64,000 nucleotides of DNA from Rhodococcus sp. ARC_M6 (lineage in GTDB: Bacteria > Actinomycetota > Actinomycetes > Mycobacteriales > Mycobacteriaceae): positions 1-64,000 of the forward strand of contig NZ_JALGQH010000021.1 in NCBI RefSeq assembly GCF_022810305.1, in the 5' to 3' direction. The notes under the pieces are model-generated. The model saw only the letters and a program-made list of their open reading frames with translations, ran no database searches and had not been told where the DNA came from. Positions within the stretch are counted from its first letter, which is position 1; the number at the start of each line of letters is the position of its first letter. A program made the position numbers and the translations under genes. Positions 1 to 8,378 of this stretch are shown piece by piece.

Positions 1-273
1 GAGCTTCTCGGTGTCCGGCAAGCATTCCTGCGCAGTCTCGACGCCGCGAAACTCCTCACCCCGCAGCGGTCCGGCGGCGGACATCGCCGCTACTCCCGTT
101 ATCAACTCCGTCTCGCTGCCCGCGCCCACGAGCTCGTCGCCGAAGGCACAGCTCTGGAGTCGGCGTGCCGGATCATCATCCTCGAAGACCAACTCGCCGA
201 AGCTCGCCGTATCAACGCCGAACTCCAACACACCCAGCAGTGGAAAAACGGTTCCGGCGCCCCTCCCGAATGA
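1..273 (+). CDS. MerR-family transcriptional regulator, C-terminal part (5' end outside window)
   Basis: Frame 1 is open from base 1 to a TGA at 271-273 (90 residues). It reads LGVRQAFLRSLDAAKLLTP, then SGGGHRRYSRYQLRLAARA, which is the helix-turn-helix and wing of a MerR-type winged helix. A short helical tail rich in LEDQLAEARR follows and could be the dimerisation coiled coil. No effector domain follows, so this would be one of the small MerR-like actinobacterial regulators. It lies 129 bases upstream of the cold-shock gene on the same strand and may be linked to it. The start codon is missing, so total length is unknown. Confidence 0.75.
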   Translation, partial: ELLGVRQAFLRSLDAAKLLTPQRSGGGHRRYSRYQLRLAARAHELVAEGTALESACRIIILEDQLAEARRINAELQHTQQWKNGSGAPPE

Positions 274-402
274 TTCCGATCCCGAACGCGGCCCCTGCGT
301 AGTCACTCCGCGGTCAGGACCGGCTTGTACCGCGTGGGAGGATAGAGCCATCGAGATCGGGACTTCGATGTGAAACCCGGATCGATTTTGTTGGGAGTTT
401 GT

Positions 403-606
403 ATGGCGCAGGGCATCGTGAAGTGGTTCAACGGCGAAAAGGGCTTCGGTTTCATCGCCCCCGACGACGGAACACCGGATCTGTTCGTTCACTTCTCTGA
501 GATCTCGGGCAGCGGCTACAAGTCGCTCGAGGAGAACCAGCGTGTGGAGTTCGAGGTTGGCCAGGGCCAGAAGGGCCCGCAGGCCACCGATGTGCGCACT
601 GTCTAG
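403..606 (+). CDS. Cold-shock domain protein, CspA family
   Basis: This 67-residue protein is a single cold-shock domain, the usual family length. The RNP1 motif KGFGFI and the RNP2 motif LFVHFSEI are both present, along with the family start [10 protein letters not shown]. It should bind single-stranded RNA/DNA as a cytoplasmic RNA chaperone. An upstream in-frame start at 370 is possible, but the family begins at MAQG, so ATG 403 is preferred. A strong hairpin terminator follows 20 bases after the stop. cspA-like is a family assignment, and I do not assign a numbered paralogue. Confidence 0.95.
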   Translation: MAQGIVKWFNGEKGFGFIAPDDGTPDLFVHFSEISGSGYKSLEENQRVEFEVGQGQKGPQATDVRTV

Positions 607-625
607 TTAAAAGACCATAAGGAGA

Positions 626-655
626 GGGTCGCCCCCGCAAGGGTGCGGCCCTTTT
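626..655 (+). terminator. Intrinsic terminator of the cold-shock gene
   Basis: A GC-rich stem (GGGTCGC with GCGGCCC, one G-T wobble, extended inward by CCC/GGG) closes over a GCAA tetraloop and is followed by TTTT. Confidence 0.8.
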
Positions 656-768
656 CCTATGTCGCGGCGGTCTTTCGGGCTGCCAAACGAACACTTCGAC
701 AGAACCACCACACCCGATCGCGGCCCGAGAACACGACAGCCGGCCCGGTCCAAGACAGGAATCGCGAC

Positions 769-1413
769 ATGACCGAACCCACCCATCACGTACACCCAGT
801 CACCATGCACGTGAATTCACGCCGCCCCCGCCAACCGCGGGCAACGATCACCAAAACAAAAATTCTCGAAGCCGCTGCGCGAGCATTCGCTGACGACGGC
901 TATGCCGCCACCTCAATGACCGATCTCGTCGCTGCCTCGTCATCGACGAAAGGTGGAATCTATTTCCACTTCGACTCGAAAGAGGCGATAGCTCGAGAAC
1001 TCGTCACGCACTGGTCGAGCGCGCTTCATCATGCATACTCCGCGACACAGGAGTCACCGCAACACTCCGTCGCCGACATCAGCTCGTTTTTCCGGGATCT
1101 TGCGGCCAGTGTTGCAGTCAGTTCACTGGCACGTGCCGGTCTCCGACTCGCTGCGGAAACCGGAATCGACGGCGCCCGAGAAGCATTTGCCTATTGGGTC
1201 GATATCACTAGCCGGCTCGTCGCTGCTGCGATCAAATCAGGAGAGCTTCCTGACAACTCCGTAACGCGTCAACTCGCGTGGAATCTGTGCGCGGGATTCT
1301 TCGGAACCGTCACTATCATCCGAGTCGTCGGCGACCCGGGCGATTTCACCACTCGGATGCAGAACCTGGCCGACGCGCATCTTTCGGCATGCGCGAGCGC
1401 GAAGATGAGTTGA
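769..1413 (+). CDS. TetR-family regulator, gamma-butyrolactone-receptor (ScbR/ArpA) type
   Basis: This 214-residue regulator has an N-terminal TetR helix-turn-helix (ILEAAARAFADDGYAATSM, then TKGGIYFHFDSKEAIARELV). The GGIYFHF and VTHW pattern resembles gamma-butyrolactone autoregulator receptors such as ScbR/ArpA. I chose ATG 769 because an AGGA lies 9 bases upstream; ATG 805 is the alternative and removes only a His/Pro-rich tail. No butyrolactone synthase (AfsA/ScbA) is in the window, so ligand and target are unknown. The gene stands alone between the cspA terminator and an empty 361-base stretch. Confidence 0.8.
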   Translation: MTEPTHHVHPVTMHVNSRRPRQPRATITKTKILEAAARAFADDGYAATSMTDLVAASSSTKGGIYFHFDSKEAIARELVTHWSSALHHAYSATQESPQHSVADISSFFRDLAASVAVSSLARAGLRLAAETGIDGAREAFAYWVDITSRLVAAAIKSGELPDNSVTRQLAWNLCAGFFGTVTIIRVVGDPGDFTTRMQNLADAHLSACASAKMS

Positions 1414-1774
1414 CAATCCGGAACCGCTATTGTCACCGCAGCAGGGGGACGCGCAGCAGTAGTCGGAATACCCAACCTCGGGCTCCTCGCAGCAATCGAG
1501 TAAGGGGCAGATTTGTCGCGATTATCGCTGCTCAGAGGGTCAGGACCGCATTGGAGTTCCCGGGTACCGACTGAATCCAGATGGGAGGGGATTTTGGAGA
1601 GGTCCGCGAACAGTCGCGAGAGTAGCGCTGCGCCATCGACCTTTCCTCGCCGACCGCCTGGTGCGGTAGCGAAGCTGGTTATGTGGGCGATGTACGAGAA
1701 CGGTTATAAGTGCTGAATTATGCTGTGCTGCAGCGCCTTCGCTGGCGCAGGAAGGGAAGTATCGTGCAGCGATC
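1414..1774. other. Gap without a recognised gene
   Basis: I found no convincing coding sequence. Short open frames here lack family features. A small GC hairpin at 1733-1748 (GCGCC/GGCGC, loop TTCGCT) lies just past the end of the reverse-strand esterase and could help terminate it, but no U-run follows on that strand. Confidence 0.4.
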
Positions 1775-2728
1775 TCAGATCAAGTTTCGGGTCAGGTAGG
1801 CAAGACGTGTCTGGTTCGCAGTCTGCGAGACAGCGGCGTGGGGCACGAGGCTGTTGAAACCGTGGAATCCGCCCGGCCATACGTGCAGCTCGACTGGCAC
1901 GCCTGCGTGGGACAGTCGGGTCGCGTAGTCGACCGCCTCGTCCAGAAAGATCTCGCTGCCGCCGACGTCGATATAGGCAGGCGGCAGACCGGAAAGATCG
2001 TCGGCCCGCGCCGGGGAGGCGTATACGGAGACCTCCGGGCCGCCTGCGGCGTCTCCCAACAACGCAGTCCAGCCTGTCTCGATCCCCGTCTTGAAGTTGG
2101 TGCTCTCGACATCGGGCATGCAACTTGAAGGCGTCAGCATCCGGTCGTCGAGCATGGGGCAACCAAGCATCTGGTACCTCAGCGCCGGACCTTTTCGATC
2201 GCGTGCGAGTAGTGCCACCCCGGCGGCAAGGCCGCCCCCGGCGCTGCTCCCGAACACCACGATCCGGTCAGGATCGACTCGGAGCTCGTCGGCATTCTGT
2301 GCTATCCATTCCAGACCTGCATAGCAGTCCTCGACCGGGGCAGGATGGGGGTGCTCAGGGGCCAGTCGGTATTCCACGGACACGGCAACGATGCCGAGGG
2401 TTTCGACCCACTCCGCCAGAGCGATCGCCCCCAGGTATCGATCTCCAGCAACCATTGCCCCACCATGTGTGTGGTAAACGGCGGGCCACGGTCCTGCGCC
2501 GCGAGCGGGTGACATGATCAACACAGTGATGTCGGGAGCGCCTGCAGGGCCGGGAATCAGCTTCTCCGCGACGATGACTGTTCCGTCGCGTGTGAGTTGG
2601 TTCGGGCTCGGTCGATGGTTGGTAAATCTGCGCATCTCTGCGATGTTCATCGGTTCGATTCCGGCTCCGGGGAGACTGGCTCGCCCAACTTCGAGTTCGG
2701 GGTCGTAGGGCGGTCGGATCGATGTCAC
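1775..2728 (-). CDS. HSL-family alpha/beta hydrolase (esterase/lipase)
   Basis: This has the complete hormone-sensitive-lipase signature: oxyanion motif HTHGGAMVAG, nucleophile elbow GSSAGG, an acidic DEAVDYA region and the histidine motif GGFHGF. It should hydrolyse short-chain carboxylic esters in the cytoplasm. The frame is open up to 2887, giving 370 residues, which is long for the family. I prefer GTG 2728 (317 residues, starting TSIRPPYDPEL) because GAGAAG sits 7 bases upstream; 2743, 2818 and 2887 are alternatives. The PucR-type regulator ends just upstream on the same strand and is a plausible controller. Confidence 0.85.
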   Translation of the reverse strand: MTSIRPPYDPELEVGRASLPGAGIEPMNIAEMRRFTNHRPSPNQLTRDGTVIVAEKLIPGPAGAPDITVLIMSPARGAGPWPAVYHTHGGAMVAGDRYLGAIALAEWVETLGIVAVSVEYRLAPEHPHPAPVEDCYAGLEWIAQNADELRVDPDRIVVFGSSAGGGLAAGVALLARDRKGPALRYQMLGCPMLDDRMLTPSSCMPDVESTNFKTGIETGWTALLGDAAGGPEVSVYASPARADDLSGLPPAYIDVGGSEIFLDEAVDYATRLSHAGVPVELHVWPGGFHGFNSLVPHAAVSQTANQTRLAYLTRNLI

Positions 2729-2893
2729 TGCGGTACTTCTCACGCTTGTTGCTCGTTCCTCGGGAAGCGTCGATATGGTCGTCACAATCGTCTGTGTTCG
2801 GCATCTGGAAGTCGACATCCAACTGTCGGCAATCTCTGCCGTCTGGCCGACATTTGGCGAATATTTATCCCGCCGTAGCGATTTCATCCCAGA

Positions 2894-4072
2894 TCAGTGC
2901 GATCCAGGGCTGTCATTCGGCTCGTCCATCGGGCTGTGTACAAAATGGAGTGCTTGCAGCGCGATATTTGCGCGGAGTACCCCGCCCGAGGATCCCAAGT
3001 CCCATCCGACTTTCTGCTCAGTTCGCGCGATACGGGTGGCGATCGTGCTGTGATGCATGTGCAACAACACCGCGGCCTGTCGCAGAGAACCGGTTTTACA
3101 CAGGGCAGCCAGAGCGGCAAGATCTTGTCTGCCGTGTTCTGTGGTGGCGAATTCGGCGAGCGCTGCGACGTCTGCGTTTGCGAGCAGTCGTTGCGACGGG
3201 ATGTCTGCCAAAAGCGCGAGGGCACCGAGATCGTCGTGGTCGATGACAGCGGACTCGGTGCGGGCAACGCTGAACTTGAGCGCGAGCTTGCCTTGCATCC
3301 AGGACTGCGGTGCCTGGTGCGGCAGAACGGCGCTCCCCACTCCCGCTACTATGCCTGACGCCGCTCCCTTACCTGATTTCCAGTTAAGAGGTGACACGTG
3401 CAGATTTCCGCGAAGATTCGAGGGGATGGCGGAAATGTTCGACCGGGGCTGCAAAACGACTGCCGCGACTGTTCCGATCGTGGCAACCCTTACCAATTTG
3501 GCTGTCGGCAGCCCGTAGCCGACCAGTGTTTTTGCTGCTTCCCCGGGATTTTGCTGATCTACCGTGGATACTGCAACCATCCGCACCGGTCGTGACGGGT
3601 CGAGTCCGAGCAGACTGATCGCGCGAGCTCGATCTTCCGGGGAAGGTGACTTGGAGATCAGGAGTTCGATCAATGCGGGATCCGCCAAGTCTGTCGGTGC
3701 TAACCGGTTGGGGGGTGTGAGGAGGATTCGAGCGGCCATTGCAAACCGTTCGAGAACGAGCCCGTCCAAAGGATGGGGCGGTCCCGAGCGCTCGAGCCAC
3801 ACTGAATGTCCGTCGAACCAGCTGGCAGTGAGCGAGGACGTTGCGTGAACTCCGTCGAGCTGTCGGCCGTCGGAAGTGAAACGAATTACGGAATGATCGG
3901 GACGGTGGATTCCTGCAGTGCACTGAGCCAGCGCAGCAGTGGCCCGTGTCAGTGCTCCTGCCGGTACTCGCGCTTCGATGAGGGTATCGAATGCAGCGAT
4001 GATGCGTACAGCTGCTTCCGCGCTCGTATCCAGCCCTGACAGCTGCGTGATCAGTTCAAGCATGCGTCCCAC
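2894..4072 (-). CDS. PucR/CdaR-type transcriptional regulator with C-terminal helix-turn-helix
   Basis: The 392-residue protein ends in a PucR-style HTH_30 segment (DLAALAALCKTGSLRQAAV, then HHSTIATRIARTEQKVGWDL). The middle resembles a degenerate GGDEF-like regulator domain, and the first 150 residues are a probable sensory region without a clear family. GTG 4072 is chosen because GGAGG lies 9 bases upstream; ATG 4063 is possible. It is transcribed towards the esterase, so control of that gene is likely. The inducer cannot be told from sequence. Confidence 0.75.
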   Translation of the reverse strand: MGRMLELITQLSGLDTSAEAAVRIIAAFDTLIEARVPAGALTRATAALAQCTAGIHRPDHSVIRFTSDGRQLDGVHATSSLTASWFDGHSVWLERSGPPHPLDGLVLERFAMAARILLTPPNRLAPTDLADPALIELLISKSPSPEDRARAISLLGLDPSRPVRMVAVSTVDQQNPGEAAKTLVGYGLPTAKLVRVATIGTVAAVVLQPRSNISAIPSNLRGNLHVSPLNWKSGKGAASGIVAGVGSAVLPHQAPQSWMQGKLALKFSVARTESAVIDHDDLGALALLADIPSQRLLANADVAALAEFATTEHGRQDLAALAALCKTGSLRQAAVLLHMHHSTIATRIARTEQKVGWDLGSSGGVLRANIALQALHFVHSPMDEPNDSPGSH

Positions 4073-4207
4073 ACTAGAGGGCCTCCCAAGTTACATGCCA
4101 GGTCAAAACAAGAATGTATTTCAGCGGTACGTGGAGTACGTCGTTCATCTCAGCCGCACCACACAACGTGCAGGTGTTGCGCGAATCGCACCATCACTAA
4201 CTCAAAT

Positions 4208-4771
4208 GTGTTCGATCACTGCGCCAGATTTGCGCGCACACTCACCACCCGACTGGTCGAGGAGTCCGCCACCGTCGTCGTTGAAGAGTTGAATGTCGCC
4301 AGAATGACCCGATCCGGAGGCGTCTACAAGAAAGGCTTGAACCGCGCTCTCCATGATGCGGCGCTCGGCGAGATCCGCCGTCAGGTCACCTACAAATTGG
4401 ATTGGGCAGGGACCGGTCTGGTGGTGGCGGATCGTTGGTATCCGTCGAGCAAGGCCTGCTCGAACTGCACGGTAGTGAAAGCCAAACCGCCGTTGAAGGT
4501 TCGGATATTCGTATGCGATGCGTGCGGGTTTCGCGCGGATCGTGATCGCAATGCTGCCCCCAACCTTGCTGCACTCGCAGCGAGTATTGAGGGTGGCGCG
4601 TCTTCGGCGAGTTGCGGACGAGACGTTGATCAAGATGCTCGACAGAAACTAAACGTAAGACCCGCCACCCCGCGGGCGGACGGTATTGCTGCGGGAACTC
4701 CACATGGTGGTGAACGTGGTCGGGGCAATCCGGCCACTCGTGTTGGGTGCACCAAACACCGCTCAATGTGA
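4208..4771 (+). pseudogene. Decayed TnpB (IS605/IS607 OrfB-type RNA-guided nuclease), C-terminal half only
   Basis: The frame encodes the C-terminal TnpB landmarks: the RuvC-II segment VVVEELNVARM, the block VVADRWYPSSKACSNC, a four-Cys zinc finger (CSNC about 84-87, CDAC about 103-106) and the RuvC-III motif ADRDRNAAPNL. The N-terminal half with the RuvC-I aspartate is absent, and the segment between RuvC-II and the zinc finger is shorter than usual. The fragment is therefore catalytically dead. A weak match (GVARI) in another frame just upstream suggests a frameshift as well as truncation. No TnpA lies nearby. It marks an old insertion between the PucR gene and the phosphotransferase gene. 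Confidence 0.8.
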
Positions 4772-4792
4772 ACGGCTTCTAGGGTTGACGCG

Positions 4793-5824
4793 CTAGGCGT
4801 CGGCCAGCAATTGCTCGAGTCGGTGCTTGCAGAACGCGGTGATGTCCATGTGCTCACCGAGTTGCAGGTGAGTGGACAGGCGCAGCAGGGGTAGTGAGAG
4901 TTGCACTGCCGCCAGCACCTCGTTGAAATGCAGGTTTTGAACCTTCCATCCCGTCAGCTCCTCGTATCGAGCGACGGTTTCCTCCCGGGTTGGGGTGCCG
5001 GGAAGGGCAGGGTGTCCCTCGAACTCGCTGCATGCCCAGTCCAGGAATACCAGCCAGGCTAGGTCGGCCTCGTGGTCGCCTAGATACGCCATCTCCCAGT
5101 CCAATACTCCGGAGACTTCGAGGTCCGGGCTGTAGAGGATGTTCGACATGCGTGCGTCGCCCCAGACAAGAGTCACGTGCTCCGGCTCGTAGATATTGTC
5201 CTTGAGCCAGGCCAGGGCTTTCTTGAAGATGGGCGGCAGGTCCGGCGCCGCCCACGGCAGCGCCGCGTCGAAGTAGTTCACGGCCTGTTCGACGGGAGTA
5301 GTACCGAACCTGGGGTACGCGAGAAATCCGAGTTGGAGATCCGCTGGGTCCAGGCGGTGAACATGCGCGATGGTTTCGACGCACTCCCACCACATCTTCG
5401 CCCGGCCGACCTCGTCGGCTTCGAAGTAGTTTCCGGCGGTGTGGTACGACGGAAAGTCGCTGGGGGCCTCGGCATTTGCGATGCGATCCATCACGTAGTA
5501 CGGGGTGCCGAGCGGGTTGTCTCCTTCTTCGATCCAACGCATGTGGGGGACCGCGAGGTCGGTCGGTTCGAGGCGTTGTGCCACCAGGAACTGGCGGCGA
5601 AGGTCGTAATCGGGGAACAGGGAAACCTCGGGCGGGCGTCGGAAGACGAATCCCGACGACTCGTAGGTGGAGCCTTCGAGGTCGAACAGGTATGTCTCTG
5701 TGGAGAATCCGCGTTCGGTGCGCTTGAAGTTGACAATCTTCGCCTCCTGAGCACCCGGGATGCGTTCCCGGACAATGGGTTCGAGGGCGGCCGCGAGTTC
5801 TTCCGGGGCGATGCGATCAGCCAT
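4793..5824 (-). CDS. Phosphotransferase (APH/choline-kinase-like) family protein
   Basis: This 343-residue kinase-fold protein carries the APH catalytic loop LVWGDARMSNILY (Brenner-type, D then N) and the metal motif VLDWEMAYLGDHEADLAWL. That variant is typical of the aminoglycoside-phosphotransferase-like proteins found next to acyl-CoA dehydrogenases and lipid genes in actinobacteria, so a small-molecule kinase role is likely but the substrate is unknown. ATG 5824 (MADRIAPEEL) overlaps the end of the upstream gene by 8 bases, indicating translational coupling. A longer frame to 5938 exists but overlaps further. Confidence 0.85.
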   Translation of the reverse strand: MADRIAPEELAAALEPIVRERIPGAQEAKIVNFKRTERGFSTETYLFDLEGSTYESSGFVFRRPPEVSLFPDYDLRRQFLVAQRLEPTDLAVPHMRWIEEGDNPLGTPYYVMDRIANAEAPSDFPSYHTAGNYFEADEVGRAKMWWECVETIAHVHRLDPADLQLGFLAYPRFGTTPVEQAVNYFDAALPWAAPDLPPIFKKALAWLKDNIYEPEHVTLVWGDARMSNILYSPDLEVSGVLDWEMAYLGDHEADLAWLVFLDWACSEFEGHPALPGTPTREETVARYEELTGWKVQNLHFNEVLAAVQLSLPLLRLSTHLQLGEHMDITAFCKHRLEQLLADA

Positions 5825-6962
5825 TGTTCTGGCCGGTTCGGTTATTGCTCCAGTCGGTGTAACCGTAGCGAGGGTTGACGCCCATGAAGACCATCTCGAC
5901 CAGGCCGTATCCGACCTTGTCGCCCATCTTGACCTCACAGAGCGTCTCGGACAGCATGCTGACCTGGCGGATCTCGTTCAGGTCGGAGAGGTCGACGTCG
6001 AAGCTGTCGCTGAAGTCCTTGCCGCGGTACATGCCTGACGCGTAGCCCTTGTACTCGTCGTAGCCTGCGAGTCCCGGCCAGAAGTCGCATACGGGCTTGA
6101 CCTCGATGACGTCCGTGGAGCGGTCGGCGCGGTGCACGGTGAACGTGCCGGACTTGACGACGCGGAGGTCGTCGCGGAAGTCAAGGTCGTGCTCGACGTC
6201 GATGATGGGCAGCGGGTCCTTGCCGGAATCGATCGGGAAGAGCACCTCGCCCTCGAACTGCCAGCGCTCACCGGTGTGGGTCTCGCGTTGCGCGAAGTGC
6301 ACCACTTCGTCGTCGAACTGGAAGATGCCCATGTAGTAGAGGACGCCGGCGGGTACCTCGGAGGGCTGCATGTTCCCGCCCTCGGTCAGGCTGCCGCCGC
6401 CGCCGCCGTGGCGCACGCCCCATGAGTGGTCGCGGCCGAACCACCAGTTGTCGGGGTCGATTTCGATGCGCTCGCCATCGATCTCGATCCAGCCGGTGAT
6501 GGTGCCGTTTTGGTAGAACCGGCGCGCGTCCTCGCGGACCCGTCCGCGGCTGCGGTGGAAGGCCGCTGTCTGCTCGTAGACCGGGAAGTCGCCGGTGAAG
6601 TCGAGTTGCAGGCTCAGGCCGTGCTCGTTGGCCTCGACGGTGGAGCTCACCTTGCGCAGCGGCTCGACGATTTCGTAGGTGTACGGCCCGACGCTGAACG
6701 CGTTCAGGGCTCCGGTCTGCGGGTTCAGTTCGGTAGACAGGCGGACGACGCGAGCCTGCTCGCCCTTGCGGGTAACCATCGCGTAGGCGTCGAGAACGTT
6801 GCGGTTCGGGTATTTGGCGATGCCGGTCATGATGCTGATCTCGCCGGTTTTGTCGAAGCCGTACATCACGATGCGCTCGGTCCAGCGCAGGTCGCTCTGC
6901 GAGACGTGGTCGAGAGTCGTGGGGAGTTGGTGAATGAGCAATTCGTCGTGCGGAGTGATCAC
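5817..6962 (-). CDS. Uncharacterised protein, possibly AttH/CrtC lipocalin-like, coupled to the phosphotransferase
   Basis: The 381-residue protein has no signal peptide or membrane segment. It is rich in beta-strand-like stretches with aromatic residues (DNWWFGRDHSWGVRHG, GIFQFDDEVVHFAQRETH). A histidine/tryptophan pattern of this kind resembles AttH/hydroxyneurosporene-synthase-like lipocalins, but this is a weak resemblance. Its stop overlaps the phosphotransferase start, so the two probably act together. It starts 101 bases from a divergent TetR gene with a perfect inverted repeat between them. Function is unknown. Confidence 0.7.
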   Translation of the reverse strand: MITPHDELLIHQLPTTLDHVSQSDLRWTERIVMYGFDKTGEISIMTGIAKYPNRNVLDAYAMVTRKGEQARVVRLSTELNPQTGALNAFSVGPYTYEIVEPLRKVSSTVEANEHGLSLQLDFTGDFPVYEQTAAFHRSRGRVREDARRFYQNGTITGWIEIDGERIEIDPDNWWFGRDHSWGVRHGGGGGSLTEGGNMQPSEVPAGVLYYMGIFQFDDEVVHFAQRETHTGERWQFEGEVLFPIDSGKDPLPIIDVEHDLDFRDDLRVVKSGTFTVHRADRSTDVIEVKPVCDFWPGLAGYDEYKGYASGMYRGKDFSDSFDVDLSDLNEIRQVSMLSETLCEVKMGDKVGYGLVEMVFMGVNPRYGYTDWSNNRTGQNNG

Positions 6963-7012
6963 TGCCGGACCTTTCGTAGGTGAACGGGTGAAGTCGATGA
7001 ACTGAAGCTAAT

Positions 7013-7041
7013 CTATTACGGAGCACACCGCAACGTAATAG
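7013..7041. promoter_or_regulatory. Candidate TetR operator between divergent genes
   Basis: CTATTACG (7013-7020) and CGTAATAG (7034-7041) form a perfect 8-base inverted repeat with a 13-base spacer. It sits between the divergent starts at 6962 and 7064, where an autoregulating TetR would control both genes. Confidence 0.6.
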
Positions 7042-7063
7042 TTTCGGTGAAATTCGTCAGGTA

Positions 7064-7705
7064 GTGTCCGCGAATGTGGATGAACGCAAAGATCGTCGTA
7101 TCGGCACCGCTGGAGTAGGGCGACCCCGTGACCCGCAGGTAGACCTGGCAATTCTCGCTGCCACCCGGGAATTACTGGCTGAGGACGGCTATCAGAAGAC
7201 CACCATCACCGCGATTGCGCGTCGGGCGAACCTGGGTACCGCTGCGATCTACCGACGGTGGGCAACCCGGGAATCGATCATCGAGGACGCGGTTTTCAGT
7301 ATGCAGGATGCGGCGTTGCCGGTGACTACGTCGAACCTGCGTGACGATCTCGTCACCTGGACGCGATGGTTCCTCACACAGGTTGCGGAACCGGCGACCC
7401 GTGCGGCTATTCCGGGTTTGCTTTCGGCCTATCACGTCGAGGATGGCGCGTACGAAAATTTGGTCCATCGGTCTGAAGATCCGGCCCGCTTCGCGATGGT
7501 CGAGCGGGTGCGTGCCGAGTTTCCGGAGCGTTCTGATGCTGACATCGTCGCCGCCGCCGATGTTGCGTTCGACTTCCTCGTTGCTGCCACCATCATGCGC
7601 GGGCTTACCAGCGGCCTCGCCGACGCCGATGCGTTCTGCTCCCGTACCGCCGGTTCGTTGCTTCTGCTGATTACTGAGACTCGCGCTGCGCTCCAAGGGA
7701 ATTGA
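7064..7705 (+). CDS. TetR/AcrR-family regulator, divergent from the lipocalin-like/phosphotransferase pair
   Basis: This 213-residue protein has a standard N-terminal helix-turn-helix (LAEDGYQKTTITAIARRANL, then TAAIYRRWATRESIIEDAV) and a C-terminal TetR_C-like ligand domain. GTG 7064 is the first start; GTG 7076 is also possible. The inverted repeat at 7013-7041 lies directly upstream. The likely role is repression of the divergent pair and of itself. Its 3' end overlaps the 3' end of the next TetR gene by 35 bases, tail to tail. Confidence 0.9.
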   Translation: MSANVDERKDRRIGTAGVGRPRDPQVDLAILAATRELLAEDGYQKTTITAIARRANLGTAAIYRRWATRESIIEDAVFSMQDAALPVTTSNLRDDLVTWTRWFLTQVAEPATRAAIPGLLSAYHVEDGAYENLVHRSEDPARFAMVERVRAEFPERSDADIVAAADVAFDFLVAATIMRGLTSGLADADAFCSRTAGSLLLLITETRAALQGN

Positions 7706-8306
7706 CGGGCTCCGGCCGATCCGAGCCAGTGAGTAGTGTGACGAAATTGCGGAAGGCGGCCGGCATGTCCACCTCGTCCGGTGCGAGTAGCCATTGGATC
7801 TGTACGCCGTCGATGACCGCGATCAGTAATGGCGCGGCCTGTTCGGGGGTGAGTCCGCCCGGCAGTTGGTCGCCGAACTCCATGCGCAGCAACACGGCCA
7901 TGCCCGCTCGTAGGGAGGCGTAGCGCTCGGTAAAGAACTCACGCGCGGGGTGCTGTCCGGTCGCGCTCTCAGCGGCAAGTGCAGTGAATGTCTGGACCAT
8001 CCCGGGCCGTTCGACGTTGAACTCCACGACCTGTTCAAGGTGGGATAGTCGCACATCCGCCGTGTTCGCGAGAAGTGCAGCGGTATCCCATTGGTCGCGT
8101 GCTTCGAGCACCCCGATCAGCAGGTGTTCTTTGCTCGGGAAATAGTGCAGAACACCCGGCTGAGTCAGACCGACTCGCTCGGCCACCGCGGCGATGGTGG
8201 TAGAGCGATATCCACGCTCCGCGATCTCGGCCATCGTCGCGTCGAGAATGGCCTCGCGTCGGGCCTCGGCCTTTGCCGCGCGGCCACCCTTTTGTCGCTC
8301 AGTCAT
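7671..8306 (-). CDS. TetR/AcrR-family regulator
   Basis: The 211-residue protein begins with basic residues and a clear helix-turn-helix (IAERGYRSTTIAAVAERVGL, then QPGVLHYFPSKEHLLIGVL). The C-terminal half is a helical ligand-binding domain. It is convergent with the preceding TetR gene, overlapping its coding end by 35 bases, so the two transcripts are antisense at their tails. Its target is not obvious: the next upstream gene is co-directional, and no clean palindrome was seen by its start. Confidence 0.9.
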   Translation of the reverse strand: MTERQKGGRAAKAEARREAILDATMAEIAERGYRSTTIAAVAERVGLTQPGVLHYFPSKEHLLIGVLEARDQWDTAALLANTADVRLSHLEQVVEFNVERPGMVQTFTALAAESATGQHPAREFFTERYASLRAGMAVLLRMEFGDQLPGGLTPEQAAPLLIAVIDGVQIQWLLAPDEVDMPAAFRNFVTLLTGSDRPEPVNSLGAQRESQ

Positions 8307-8378
8307 GACGTGAGCCTAGCGACGAGAGCGCTGGTCGGGCGCGGCGCCCCGTCAGGATCGGGTATGTCTCGGAGTCCA

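Noticed and set aside
1513..1716. Small forward open frame in the gap after the ScbR-like gene
   Set aside because: It has no ribosome site, no family resemblance and an ordinary random composition.
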